Shown here one piece after another: positions 45,100 through 54,123 of a DNA stretch of 64,000 bases. Below the pieces are notes generated by a model. It did no database searches, was not told the origin of the DNA, and saw only the letters and a list, made by a program, of their open reading frames with translations. The stretch is taken from NCBI RefSeq assembly GCF_000373565.1, contig NZ_KB891816.1:28201-92200 (forward strand), read 5' to 3'. The stretch comes from Streptomyces sp. HmicA12 (lineage in GTDB: Bacteria; Actinomycetota; Actinomycetes; Streptomycetales; Streptomycetaceae). Position 1 is the first letter of the stretch, and the number at the start of each line of letters is the position of its first letter. Made by a program: the position numbers and the translations under genes.

Positions 45100-47184
45100 G
45101 TGACGCCCGCCGGTACTCCGCGCCCGATAGCCGTGCGGACGGCGGCAGCCGTGCTGATCACGCTGGTCTGGCTGCTGCTGCCCGCGACGCCCAGCCACGC
45201 CGACGACCCGGTCACCCTCTCCCGCACCGGTCAGATCACCGACAAGGTGGACGCCCTCGCCGACCGCGAGGGCGTGACCGCGGCCGCCCTCGCCGATCTC
45301 GACGACACGCGCGGCATCCAGCTCTACGTCGCCTACGTACGCGACTTCTCCGGCCGCTCCGCGCAGAGCTGGGCCAACACCACCGCCGACCGCAACGGTC
45401 TGGGCCTGAACGACGTACTGCTCGCCGTCGCCACGCACGACCGGCAGTACGCCTTCTCCGTCGACCAGGACTCCCGGCTGACCGACGCCCAGATCCAGGA
45501 CATCGCGCGGACCTCCGTCGAACCGGCGCTGCGCAAGAACGACTGGGCGGGGGCCGCGATCGGCGCCGCGAACGGCATCGGGGCCGTCGTCGCGGGACAG
45601 CCCGTGCCGACCCCGACGATCACGCCCGGCGCCGCCGACCCGGGCGCGGGCGCCGCCGCCGACAGCGGGGGCGCCGGTGACCTGGTGCTGCCCGTCATCG
45701 CCATCGGCGGGGCCGGTGCCGTGGCCGCGTTCGCGTACACCCGCCGCAGGAAGAAGCCCGCCGCCACCGCCCCCGCGCAGGGCTGGGGAAAGCCGCCGCA
45801 GACGCCGCTGCCCGACCTCGACAAGCAGGCCAGGCTCGCGCTGGTGGAGACCGACGACGCGGTGCGCACCAGCACCGAGGAACTCGGCTTCGCCACCGCC
45901 CAGTTCGGGGACGAGGCGGTCGAGGAGTTCACCGCGGCGCTCGCGTCCGCGCAGACGGAGCTGACCGCGGCCTTCACGCTGCGCCAGCAGCTCGACGACG
46001 CCTTTCCCGAGGACGACGCGACGAAGCGGCGCATGCTCGACGAGATCATCAGCCGCTGCGCCACGGCCGGGAACGGGCTCGACGCCGCGTCCGCCGGTTT
46101 CGACCGGCTGCGCGACCTGGAGAAGAACGCGCCCGAGGCGCTCGCCCACGCCGAGCGTTCGTTCCGGGAGCTGGCGGCGCGCACCAGCACGGCGCAGCAG
46201 ACCATGACGGCCCTGGGCGGCCGGTACGCGGCGGCCGCGCTGCAGACCGTGGCGGGCCATGTCGAGCAGGCCAAGGACCGGCTCGTGTTCGCCACCACTC
46301 AGCTCAACCAGGCCCGCGGCAGCGTCGACGCGGGCGAGGGCGGCAAGGCGGCCGTCCACCTGCGGGCCGCCGAGGGCGCGGTCGACCAGGCCGCCACGTT
46401 CGTCACCGCGATCGACCGGCTCGCCGGGGAGCTGGCCGAGGCGGAGGAGAAGCTGCCCGCCGCGCTCACCGAGTCCGACACCGACCTCGCGGACGCCCGC
46501 GGCCTCCTGCACGGCACCGCGCAGGGCGTGTCCACGGCAGATCTGCAGGGCCGTGTCGGGCGCGTCGAGTCCGTCGTCGCCCAGGTGCGCGCGGAGCTGG
46601 CGGCGGGCCCGTACGACCCGATCGACGCGCTGCGTCGCGTGGAGGAGGCGGACGCGGCGCTCGACGAGGCGCTGGTGGCGGCGCGGGAGCGGGAGGCGGG
46701 CACCGCGCGCGCCCGCTCGCTGCTCGGTCAGGCCCTGCTCGCCGCGCGCAGCAGTACGGGAGCCGCCGCGGACTTCATCACGACGCACCGCGGCGCGGTG
46801 GGCAGCGAGGCCCGCACCCGGCTCGCGGAGGCCGAGCGGCATCTGGCGAACGCGCAGGCCGGCGAGGAGAGCGACCCGGCGGCCGCGCTCACCGAGGCGC
46901 AGCGGGCCGACGCGCTGGCCCGGCAGGCGCAGTCGCTCGCCGAGCGGGACGTGCGCTCGTACGGCAATCCCTACGGGGGCGGCGGGCGCGGCGGCGGCAC
47001 GGGTGGCGCGGTGCTCGGCGGGATCATCCTCGGCGAGGTGCTGCGCGGGGCCGGGCGCGGCATGGGCGGCGGTTTCGGTGGCGGAGGGGCCGGAAGGGGT
47101 GGCGGCGGCTTCGGCGGGGGCGGGCCCGGCAGCTTCGGCGGAGGGGGGACGCGCGGCCGCCGGGGCGGCGGCGGGCGCTTCTGA
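45100..47184 (+). CDS. TPM-domain membrane protein with coiled coils and Gly-rich tail
   Basis: 694 residues from GTG 45100; the open frame further upstream would translate the repeat element and is rejected. A signal peptide (VRTAAAVLITLVWLLLPATPSHA) precedes a TPM/YgcG domain (residues ~30-150; LYVAYVRDFSGRSAQSW, LLAVATHDRQYAFSV). A Gly/Ala linker, a membrane span (LVLPVIAIGGAGAVAAFAYTRRRKK) and ~400 residues of Ala/Glu-rich coiled coil follow, ending in a Gly-rich tail (GGGFGGGG repeats, RRGGGGRF). The TPM domain faces outside. It is followed by pspA, suggesting a shared envelope-stress role. Confidence 0.85.
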   Translation: MTPAGTPRPIAVRTAAAVLITLVWLLLPATPSHADDPVTLSRTGQITDKVDALADREGVTAAALADLDDTRGIQLYVAYVRDFSGRSAQSWANTTADRNGLGLNDVLLAVATHDRQYAFSVDQDSRLTDAQIQDIARTSVEPALRKNDWAGAAIGAANGIGAVVAGQPVPTPTITPGAADPGAGAAADSGGAGDLVLPVIAIGGAGAVAAFAYTRRRKKPAATAPAQGWGKPPQTPLPDLDKQARLALVETDDAVRTSTEELGFATAQFGDEAVEEFTAALASAQTELTAAFTLRQQLDDAFPEDDATKRRMLDEIISRCATAGNGLDAASAGFDRLRDLEKNAPEALAHAERSFRELAARTSTAQQTMTALGGRYAAAALQTVAGHVEQAKDRLVFATTQLNQARGSVDAGEGGKAAVHLRAAEGAVDQAATFVTAIDRLAGELAEAEEKLPAALTESDTDLADARGLLHGTAQGVSTADLQGRVGRVESVVAQVRAELAAGPYDPIDALRRVEEADAALDEALVAAREREAGTARARSLLGQALLAARSSTGAAADFITTHRGAVGSEARTRLAEAERHLANAQAGEESDPAAALTEAQRADALARQAQSLAERDVRSYGNPYGGGGRGGGTGGAVLGGIILGEVLRGAGRGMGGGFGGGGAGRGGGGFGGGGPGSFGGGGTRGRRGGGGRF

Positions 47185-47250
47185 CCCCGCGATCCCGATC
47201 CCTCGAACCCATGAACTGGCTCGTACAGCACCGAACTTGAGGACTTGACC

Positions 47251-47964
47251 ATGACGAAGCAGACCATCCTCGGCCGGGTCACCCAGCTCGCGAAGGCGAA
47301 CATCAACGCACTGCTCGACAGCGCCGAGGATCCGCAGAAGATGATCGACCAGCTGATCCGCGACTACTCGAACAACATCACGGAGGCCGAGGAGGCGGTG
47401 GCCACCACCATCGGCAACCTGCGGATGCTGGAGCAGGACCACAAGGAGGACGTGGACGCGGCCGCCGAGTGGGGCGGCAAGGCGCTCGCGGCCAGCAAGA
47501 AGGCGGACGAGCTGCGCGGCGGCGGGAGCATCGCGGAGGCCGACAAGTTCGACAACCTCGCCAAGGTGGCGCTCGGGCGGCAGCTGCAGTCCGAGAAGGA
47601 GGCCAAGGACGCCGAGCCGACCATCGCCGCGCAGACCGAGGTGGTCGACAAGCTGAGGGCCGGCCTCGACCAGATGAAGGCGAAGCTGGCCGAACTCCAG
47701 TCGAGGCGCGACCAGTTGGTGGCCCGCGCCAAGACGGCCCAGGCGCAGAACCAGATGCTGGACGCGGCCAGGAACATCGACGTCCTCGACCCCACCAGCG
47801 AACTCGGCCGCTTCGAGGAGAAGGTGCGCCGCGAGGAGGCGAAGGCGCTCGGCAAGCAGGAGCTGGCCGAGTCCTCCCTCGACGCGCAGTTCGAGCAGCT
47901 CGACGCGCTCGGCGACGCGACCGAGATCGAGGCCCGGCTCGCCGCGCTCAAGAGCACGCCCTGA
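47251..47964 (+). CDS. PspA/IM30 family envelope-stress protein
   Basis: 237 residues from ATG 47251 (GAGG 8 nt upstream; an in-frame TTG at 47245 is weaker). Nearly all helical, in the ESCRT-III-like PspA fold: helix 0 (KQTILGRVTQLAKANINALLDSAEDPQKM), then long charged hairpins with VRREEAKALGKQEL. Such proteins bind and stabilise damaged membranes. It lies 66 bp behind the TPM gene, which is a pairing seen in actinobacteria. Its stop is only 3 nt from that of the converging phosphatase gene. Confidence 0.92.
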   Translation: MTKQTILGRVTQLAKANINALLDSAEDPQKMIDQLIRDYSNNITEAEEAVATTIGNLRMLEQDHKEDVDAAAEWGGKALAASKKADELRGGGSIAEADKFDNLAKVALGRQLQSEKEAKDAEPTIAAQTEVVDKLRAGLDQMKAKLAELQSRRDQLVARAKTAQAQNQMLDAARNIDVLDPTSELGRFEEKVRREEAKALGKQELAESSLDAQFEQLDALGDATEIEARLAALKSTP

Positions 47965-47967
47965 GCG

Positions 47968-50733
47968 TCAGAACAGACTGAGCAGCGCCTCCGTCGGGTC
48001 GACCATTCCCGACTCGCCGTCCGGCAGCGGGAGTTCGAACCAGACCGTCTTGCCGCGCGGGGTGCGCCGCGAGCCCCAGGAGGCGCTCAGCAGGCCGACG
48101 AGCTGGAGGCCGCGACCGCCCTCGTCGGTGTCGCGGGCGCGGCGCCTGCGCGGCTGCACGAGGCCCGCGTCCCACACCTCGCACACCAGCGTGCGGTCGA
48201 GCAGCAGCCGCAGCCTGATCTCGCCCTCGCCGTAGCGCAGCGCGTTGGTGACGAGCTCACTGACGAGCAGCTCCGTGGTGTCCACGAGCGGTTCGAGGTC
48301 CCAGGAGGTCAGCTGCGCCCGCGTGAACTCGCGCGCCCGGCCCACCGACTTCGGCTCGCGCGGCAGCGTCCAGTCGCCGACGTTCTCCTTCGGCAGGCCC
48401 TGGACGCGGGCCATCAACAGGGCGATGTCGTCCTCGCCGTGGTGGGTGTCGAGGGTGGTGAGGACGTGGTCGCAGACGTCCTCCAGGGATTTGACAGGGG
48501 TCCGGGCGGAGCCCGGTCGTTGAGGGGTGGTGGCCGGGTGACGGGTGGGCGGGTCGTCGAGCGCGCTGCGGAAGGCGGAGAGCCCTTCGTCGAGCGGGTG
48601 GTCGCGGGACTCGACGAGGCCGTCCGTGTAGAGCGCGAGGAGTCCGCCCTCGGGCAGTTCGACCTCGACCTCCTCGAACGGTTCGCCGCCGACGCCGAGC
48701 GGCATGCCCGGCGGTACGTCGAGCATGAGCGCGCCTTCGCCGGGTTCGACGAGGACGGGCGGCAGGTGGCCGGCGTTGGCGAACGTGCACCGCCGGGTGA
48801 CGGCGTCGTAGACCGCGTAGACGCAGGTGGCGAGGTAGACCTCGGAGAGGTCCTCGCCGCCGAACGAGGTGGGTGCGGAGCGGGCGGCGCGGGTCGCCTG
48901 CTGGACGCCGCCGGGGGTGCCGAGGCCGCGGGCGATCTCGTCGAGGGCGCTGAGCACTTCGGCCGGTTCGAGATCGAGCAGGGCCAACGTGCGGACGGCG
49001 GTGCGCAGTTCACCCATGGCGACGGCGGCGCGCAGGCCGCGGCCCATCACGTCACCGACGACCAACGCGGTGCGGTGGCCGGGGAGTTCGATGACGTCGA
49101 ACCAGTCACCGCCGACCTCGGTCGCCGCGTTGCCCGGCAGGTAGCGGCAGGCGATGTCGAGGCCGGACGCCTCGGGGTTGTCGGGCGGGAGCAGGGACCG
49201 CTGCAGTATCAGCGCGCGCTCGTGCTCACGGCGGTACAGGCGGGCGTTGTCGATGCAGACCGCGGCGCGGGCGGCCAGCTCGACGGCGAGGGCCCGGTCC
49301 CGCTCGCTGAACGGTTCGCTGCCCTTGGTGCGGGAGAACTGCACGAGCCCCACGACGGTGTCGTGCGCGACCATCGGCACGGCGAGCGTCGACTGCACGA
49401 GGCCGCCCGACTCGGCGGGCAGCAGCTGTGGGCGTGCGGTGCGCAGGGCGTCCGCGCAGGCCGAGTTGAACGGGAAGCGGTGCACGGCGCCGACGTTCAC
49501 CGGCTCCTCGCCGCCCAGGTCGAGGAACGGCACGTCCGCCACGGCGCTCGCGGTGGCGACCCGGCGCAGCTCGGCGCTGCCGTCGGCGAGGCTGTGCCTC
49601 ATCAGCGCGGTCTCGTCGCCCGCGAGCAGCCCCTGGTACAGGTCGACGGAGGCCAGGTCGCAGAAGCCCGGGACGACGACGTCGAGGAGTTCGCGGGAGG
49701 TGGTCTCCAGGTCCAGGGAGTTGCCGATGCGGGCGCCCGCCTCGTTCAGGAGCGCCAGGTTGCGGCGGGCGTGCGCGGCCTCGCGGGCGGCGGCGTGGCG
49801 CCGGGTGACGTCGTTGGACAGTCCGGCGATGCCGATGGGGCGGCCCGAACCGCTGTGCACGCGGTAGAGGTTGATGGACCAGTGGCGCCGCTCGGACGAG
49901 TCCGGCGCGGTGCCGACCAGCTGCATGTCGGTGACGGCCTCACCGGTCTCCAGGACCCGGCGCAGCGCTCCCTGTACCCGGTCCGCCTCGTGGCGCGGCA
50001 GATAGTCGTGCACGGTGCGGCCGCGGTGCTCCTCGACCTGGCCGCCGAAGACCGCGGTGAACGTGCGGTTGGCCCGCTGGACCTTCAGTTCGGTGTCGAA
50101 CAACAGGAAGCCGAAAGGAGATTGGCCGAAAATGGCCTGCGAGGCGGCGAGGTCCGTCTCGATCTGTCGCAGGGTCTGGACGTCCACGACGATGCAGAGC
50201 GCGGCACGCTCGCCGGACTCGGTCGTCGACGGCATCACGTAGACCTCGGCCGTGCCGGTCTGCGGCTCCCCGCGGCCGTCGGGCCGGTCGGGCACCGTGC
50301 GGAACGGGACGACGCCGGTCCACTCCCGCCCGTCCAGGATCTCCGCGATCTTGCGCCGTCCGCGGGCGCGCAGCTCGGCGGGGACGAACGCCTCGATGGG
50401 GTCCTTGCCCACGGCGTCCTCGGCGGCGACGCCGAAGATCTGCGCGGCCCGCAGGCTCCACTGGTCGATCAGCCCGTCGGGGCCGATCGAGAAGGAGGCG
50501 ACCTTGATGTAGTCGTAGATCGAACCGGGCGGGCTCGTCTGCCAGATGTCTGCCTGCCCGCCGTGCCCGGCCGGCCCTGCGGGCCCGGGCGTCACGGGCC
50601 GGTCGCCCGCGTCGGCGGCACTCGGCCCGTTTTCCGCTTGCGCTTCCGCTCGCGGCCCCCGGCCCGCGTCCCGCGTCGACGCCGCGTCCGGGGCGCCCTC
50701 GGACGCCCCGGCCTTCGCTGGTATCTCGCTCAC
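47968..50733 (-). CDS. Multidomain SpoIIE phosphatase with PAS, PAS, GAF and HATPase domains
   Basis: About 921 residues from GTG 50733 (GGAGGGG nine bases upstream; ATG 50775 is possible). After a ~65-residue disordered start come PAS (~70-195; SFSIGPDGLIDQWS), a second PAS (~200-320), GAF (~345-500), PP2C/SpoIIE (~530-740; GGDWFDVIELPGHRTALVVGDVMGRG carries metal-binding Asp residues) and a HATPase_c_2 domain (~790-920; SELVTNALRYGEGEI). The phosphatase would activate anti-anti-sigma factors and the HATPase domain resembles the opposing RsbW kinase. The cue is unknown. No membrane segments. Confidence 0.92.
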   Translation of the reverse strand: MSEIPAKAGASEGAPDAASTRDAGRGPRAEAQAENGPSAADAGDRPVTPGPAGPAGHGGQADIWQTSPPGSIYDYIKVASFSIGPDGLIDQWSLRAAQIFGVAAEDAVGKDPIEAFVPAELRARGRRKIAEILDGREWTGVVPFRTVPDRPDGRGEPQTGTAEVYVMPSTTESGERAALCIVVDVQTLRQIETDLAASQAIFGQSPFGFLLFDTELKVQRANRTFTAVFGGQVEEHRGRTVHDYLPRHEADRVQGALRRVLETGEAVTDMQLVGTAPDSSERRHWSINLYRVHSGSGRPIGIAGLSNDVTRRHAAAREAAHARRNLALLNEAGARIGNSLDLETTSRELLDVVVPGFCDLASVDLYQGLLAGDETALMRHSLADGSAELRRVATASAVADVPFLDLGGEEPVNVGAVHRFPFNSACADALRTARPQLLPAESGGLVQSTLAVPMVAHDTVVGLVQFSRTKGSEPFSERDRALAVELAARAAVCIDNARLYRREHERALILQRSLLPPDNPEASGLDIACRYLPGNAATEVGGDWFDVIELPGHRTALVVGDVMGRGLRAAVAMGELRTAVRTLALLDLEPAEVLSALDEIARGLGTPGGVQQATRAARSAPTSFGGEDLSEVYLATCVYAVYDAVTRRCTFANAGHLPPVLVEPGEGALMLDVPPGMPLGVGGEPFEEVEVELPEGGLLALYTDGLVESRDHPLDEGLSAFRSALDDPPTRHPATTPQRPGSARTPVKSLEDVCDHVLTTLDTHHGEDDIALLMARVQGLPKENVGDWTLPREPKSVGRAREFTRAQLTSWDLEPLVDTTELLVSELVTNALRYGEGEIRLRLLLDRTLVCEVWDAGLVQPRRRRARDTDEGGRGLQLVGLLSASWGSRRTPRGKTVWFELPLPDGESGMVDPTEALLSLF

Positions 50734-50841
50734 GCGAACCGTCCCCTCCAGCTCACCGCGTCCGGCACCGGTCACCGGGGCGGCTGCCCGCAGTATCCAG
50801 CACTACGGAGCCGCACGACACGGTGTTCACGATCACACCAT

Positions 50842-50871
50842 GGTCCCGACCCTTTTTGGCCCGTCGGGACC
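50842..50871 (-). terminator. Hairpin downstream of the lone HATPase gene
   Basis: 9-bp arms GGTCCCGAC / GTCGGGACC with a 12-nt loop. It lies about 120 nt past the HATPase gene's stop and 110 nt before the phosphatase start. It could be a terminator or a regulator site. Confidence 0.45.
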
Positions 50872-50992
50872 GACTGTTTCCGTACCCAGAGTGCGGGTGC
50901 GCCCACACACCGCGTTCCCCAGTCGAGTTCCACATCCTCGTCTCTTAACCAGGCGGGACCCGCTTAACCGGCGTGCGCCCGACTGCGTACGT

Positions 50993-51400
50993 TCACCCGG
51001 GCAGCGCCAGCTCGAACCACACCGTCTTGCCCGCGCCCCCGGCTCCCCCCGGCCCGATCCCCCAGCGCCGTGACGCCCCGGCCACCAGCTGCAGGCCGCG
51101 GCCGCCCTCGTCGTCGGGGTGGGCGGCGCACATCCGGGGCGGATCGGGAAGGGGGTCGGAGACCTCGACGCGCAGGGCGCCGCGGGGGCCTGCCGGGCGG
51201 ACCAGACGGACGTCGATGGGCCCGGACGCGTACCGCAGGGAATTGGTGACCAGCTCGCTGACCAGCAGGACCGTGACATCGCTGAGGGCTTCGAGCTCCC
51301 AGGCGGCCAGCTGGGCGCGGACCGCGGCGCGTGCTCTGCGTACGGCCATCGGGTCGGCGGGGAAGGCCCACTCGGCGCAATCGCCCTGGGTGTGGAGCAC
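50993..51400 (-). CDS. RsbW-like ATP-binding protein (HATPase_c_2)
   Basis: 135 residues. N box SELVTNSLRYA and G boxes DDEGGRGLQLV define the anti-sigma-factor kinase-type ATPase fold; the protein is essentially one domain. I chose GTG 51400 since AGGGAAG lies 8 nt upstream, whereas for the GTG at 51409 it abuts the codon. It is related to the C-terminal domain of the phosphatase encoded next. Streptomyces has dozens of these; partners are usually unknown. Confidence 0.87.
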   Translation of the reverse strand: MLHTQGDCAEWAFPADPMAVRRARAAVRAQLAAWELEALSDVTVLLVSELVTNSLRYASGPIDVRLVRPAGPRGALRVEVSDPLPDPPRMCAAHPDDEGGRGLQLVAGASRRWGIGPGGAGGAGKTVWFELALPG

Positions 51401-51502
51401 TCCGATCACTTCCCTGGCCCGCGATGAGCTCTGACCGGCAGATGCTGTCCGGTTTCAGAGGGTTAATCGGGATATACCCGGACGCGGCGGGGTGCTATCG
51501 CT

Positions 51503-51940
51503 TCACGTGGTGCGGGGTGGCACGGACGGCGTAGGGGGTGCGTCCCCTGTCGCCTCCTTGACCGCCGGTACGTCCTGGTCCAGCCAGTGCACCGACCACA
51601 CTTCGTCCGGGGTGAGCCAGCGGAGTTCGTCGTGGTCCTGGAGGGGGCGCGGGGCGCCGGAGCGCAGGGCGCAGTGCCAGGCGCGCAGCACGTAGCCCGG
51701 CTTCGGGAGGGGCCACTCGCCCGGGATCCGGGCCACGGGGTCGGCCTCGACACCGAGCTCCTCGCGCAGCTCGCGGACCAGGGCGTGCTCCTGCGCCTCA
51801 CCCGGCTCGACCTTGCCGCCGGGCAGTTCCCAGCGGCCCGCGAGCTCGGGCGGCGCGCTCCGTCGCGCGGCGAGCAGTCGGCCGTCGGTGTCGTACAGGG
51901 CGGCGGCGACCACCACGACCGGATCGATCGGTTCTGTCAT
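51503..51940 (-). CDS. Nudix hydrolase, MutT-like
   Basis: 145 residues. The Nudix box GGKVEPGEAQEHALVRELREEL is complete (here given as its span; key residues G, E, REL.EE). The surrounding VVVAAALYDTDGRLLAARRS and WELPGGK match MutT-type 8-oxo-dGTP or related nucleotide clean-up enzymes. Its substrate is not certain. The start ATG 51940 has no Shine-Dalgarno; TAGGCT lies 7 nt upstream, so it is probably leaderless. Confidence 0.9.
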   Translation of the reverse strand: MTEPIDPVVVVAAALYDTDGRLLAARRSAPPELAGRWELPGGKVEPGEAQEHALVRELREELGVEADPVARIPGEWPLPKPGYVLRAWHCALRSGAPRPLQDHDELRWLTPDEVWSVHWLDQDVPAVKEATGDAPPTPSVPPRTT

Positions 51941-51942
51941 GG

Positions 51943-51963
51943 GGCGGAGCCTACGGCTCCGCC
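51943..51963. terminator. Hairpin that also contains the Nudix -10 box
   Basis: 9-bp perfect arms GGCGGAGCC / GGCTCCGCC with a 3-nt loop, 1 nt beyond the stop of the SPOR-like gene. On the minus strand TAGGCT (51953-51948) inside it is 7 nt before the Nudix ATG. Terminator and next promoter thus overlap. Confidence 0.6.
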
Positions 51964-51964
51964 G

Positions 51965-52168
51965 TCAGCGCAAGGTGCCGTTCCGCGTCGCGCTGGGAGC
52001 CTCTCCCAGGCGCTCGACCCAGTAGAGCTGCTTGTGGCCGTGGGAGTCGAGGCTGTCGGCGATCCGCTGGGCCTCGGCCCTGGTCGCGTACCTGCCGACG
52101 CGATAGTGGTTCCCGTTGTCGTCCTGGCGTATGACGAGCCACGGAAGTGTCGCCGTGCCGTCGTTCAT
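51965..52168 (-). CDS. Small SPOR-like protein
   Basis: 67 residues from ATG 52168. The stretch LPWLVIRQDDNGNHYRVGRYATRAEAQ (in parts) followed by IADSLDSHG and LYWVERL has the beta-alpha-beta pattern of a SPOR domain, which in other proteins binds denuded peptidoglycan strands. There is no signal or membrane segment, so a role at the wall is doubtful here. The longer frame to 52231 has no ribosome site; GGGCGGGG before 52168 is weak. It is common in Streptomyces; function unknown. Confidence 0.7.
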   Translation of the reverse strand: MNDGTATLPWLVIRQDDNGNHYRVGRYATRAEAQRIADSLDSHGHKQLYWVERLGEAPSATRNGTLR

Positions 52169-52339
52169 CGTGCCCCGCCCGTCCCTGATCGGCCCGACTC
52201 CGGCTCGCATCGCGTCCCGCCCCCTAAGCATCCTGAGGAAACCGCAATCCGCATATGCCCGAGCCTACGCCTGACCTTCACAGAGCGGATACGTGTTGGC
52301 ACAAAGAGATACGCAACAAGCCATCCCCGACCCACGCCG

Positions 52340-52369
52340 AAGGGGCGCATCTGCATAAATGCGCCCCTT
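52340..52369 (-). terminator. Terminator of the NCS1 permease gene
   Basis: 11-bp perfect arms AAGGGGCGCAT / ATGCGCCCCTT with an 8-nt loop, 19 nt after the permease stop. Confidence 0.85.
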
Positions 52370-52388
52370 GGCTCCCCTCAGTACCGCG

Positions 52389-54098
52389 TCAGCTCGTCCG
52401 CACCGTCGGGATCGGCATCAGGACGGGCTCTCCCGTGGGCTTCTTGGTGCACGCGTCACCGCAGTCCGCGTCCAGGGAGCAGCACAGCGAGCAGATCGGT
52501 CCGGACTGGACCGGGCAGTCGGCGATGTCGGGGAGTTCGTACGCCCTCTCGCAGACGCTGCAGGTGTGGGTGGCGGTGATGTCGGCGACCTCGACGTCCG
52601 GGCCGTTCACCGGGTTCGGCCTGGCCAGGTAGTACTTGCCCTTCGTGGCCCAGGCGATCAGCGGGCACAGGACGAGGGCGAGTCCGGCGGCGATGAAGGT
52701 GGAGAACGCCTCCGCGTACTCACCGAAGAGGCCGAAGAAGGCCAGAATGGACACGGTCGAGGCGATCACCATCGAGCCGAATCCCGCCGGGTTCACCGCG
52801 TACAGGTACGCCCGCTTGAACTCGATGTACTTGGGGCTCCAGCCCACCCGCTTGTTGATGACGAGGTCGGCGGCGACGGCCGCGATCCAGGCGATGCCCA
52901 CGTTCGAGTAGAAGCCGAGCAGCTTGTTGAGCGCGGCGAACATGTTCATCTCCATCAGCGTCAGCGCGATGGCGAGGTTGAGGAAGATGTACCAGACGCG
53001 GCCCGGGTGCTTGTGTGTCACGCGGGAGAAGAAGTTCGACCAGGACAGCGAGCCACTGTAGGCGTTGGTGACGTTGATCTTGATCTGCGAGACGACGACG
53101 AAGAGCGCGGCGAGGGGCAGTGCCACCGAGCCGAGCCACGGCTTGAGCGCCTCGACCTGCGGGGCGATGGGCTCCAGGGCGTGCGTCTTGCCGACCGCTT
53201 CGAGGGCGACGAAGGCGAGCAGCGCGCCGCCGATCTGCTTGGCCGCGCCGATGATCACCCAGCCGGGACCGGCGGCGAGGACGGCCAGGTTCCAGCGCTT
53301 GCGGTTCTGCTCCGTCTTGGCCGGCATGAAGCGCAGGTAGTCCGCCTGCTCGCCGATCTGGGCGATGAGCGAGAGCGCGACGCCGGTGCCGAGGCCGAAG
53401 CCGAGCCAGGAGAATCCGCTGCCCGCGCCCTCGGTGCCGCCGAAGTGCGTGAAGTCGCCGAACGAGCCCGGCGAGTGGAACACCAGGATCACGAAGGGCA
53501 GGACGAGACCGATCAGCCAGATCGGCTGCGTCCACGCCTGCACCTTGGCGAGCGCGCCCATCCCGCGGAACACGATCGGGATGACGATGAGCGTGGTCAG
53601 CAAGTAGCCGACGGGCAGCGGCAGTCCGGCCACCTCGTGCATGGCCTGCGCCATGATCGAGCCTTCGAGAGCGAAGAAGATGAAGGTGAACGAGGCGTAG
53701 ATCAGCGACGTGAGCGTCGAGCCGAAGTAGCCGAACCCGGCACCGCGCGTGATCAGGTCCATGTCCAGGCCGTACTTGGCGCAGGCCCGGGCGATCGGGA
53801 TGCCGGTCAGGAAGATGATCGTCGCCGCGCACAGGATCGAGGCGAAACCACTGGTGAAGCCGTACGTGAAGACGATGGACGCGCCGATCGCGAAGTCGGC
53901 GAGGTACGCGATGCCGCCGAGCGCGGTGGAGGCCACCATCGTCGGCGACCAGCGCCGGTAGGAGTGCGGGGCGTAGCGCAGCGAGAAGTCCTCGCGGGAC
54001 TCGTCGGCCGCCAGCTTGGCGTAACTGCGCTGGGGCCCGGACCCGTTCGGAGGTTCCGGTACCGCCGGGTCGGCGGTGGGCAGAGCGGTCTCGGTCAT
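52389..54098 (-). CDS. NCS1-family (cytosine/purine/hydantoin) permease with cysteine-rich tail
   Basis: 569 residues. About twelve membrane segments from residue ~50 to ~490, with the NCS1-type first helix SPTMVASTALGGIAYLADFAIG. A secondary transporter, normally importing nucleobases or related rings with Na+ or H+. The unusual part is the C-terminal ~60 residues, which hold eight cysteines (CSVCERAYEL, ADCP, ICSLCCS, DADCGDAC) in a zinc-ribbon-like spacing on the cytoplasmic side. A GntR/UTRA regulator gene lies upstream on the same strand, and an operator-like palindrome precedes the start. Substrate unknown. Confidence 0.87.
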   Translation of the reverse strand: MTETALPTADPAVPEPPNGSGPQRSYAKLAADESREDFSLRYAPHSYRRWSPTMVASTALGGIAYLADFAIGASIVFTYGFTSGFASILCAATIIFLTGIPIARACAKYGLDMDLITRGAGFGYFGSTLTSLIYASFTFIFFALEGSIMAQAMHEVAGLPLPVGYLLTTLIVIPIVFRGMGALAKVQAWTQPIWLIGLVLPFVILVFHSPGSFGDFTHFGGTEGAGSGFSWLGFGLGTGVALSLIAQIGEQADYLRFMPAKTEQNRKRWNLAVLAAGPGWVIIGAAKQIGGALLAFVALEAVGKTHALEPIAPQVEALKPWLGSVALPLAALFVVVSQIKINVTNAYSGSLSWSNFFSRVTHKHPGRVWYIFLNLAIALTLMEMNMFAALNKLLGFYSNVGIAWIAAVAADLVINKRVGWSPKYIEFKRAYLYAVNPAGFGSMVIASTVSILAFFGLFGEYAEAFSTFIAAGLALVLCPLIAWATKGKYYLARPNPVNGPDVEVADITATHTCSVCERAYELPDIADCPVQSGPICSLCCSLDADCGDACTKKPTGEPVLMPIPTVRTS

Positions 54099-54123
54099 CG
54101 TCGGCTTCCCGTTCGTCCGTCAG

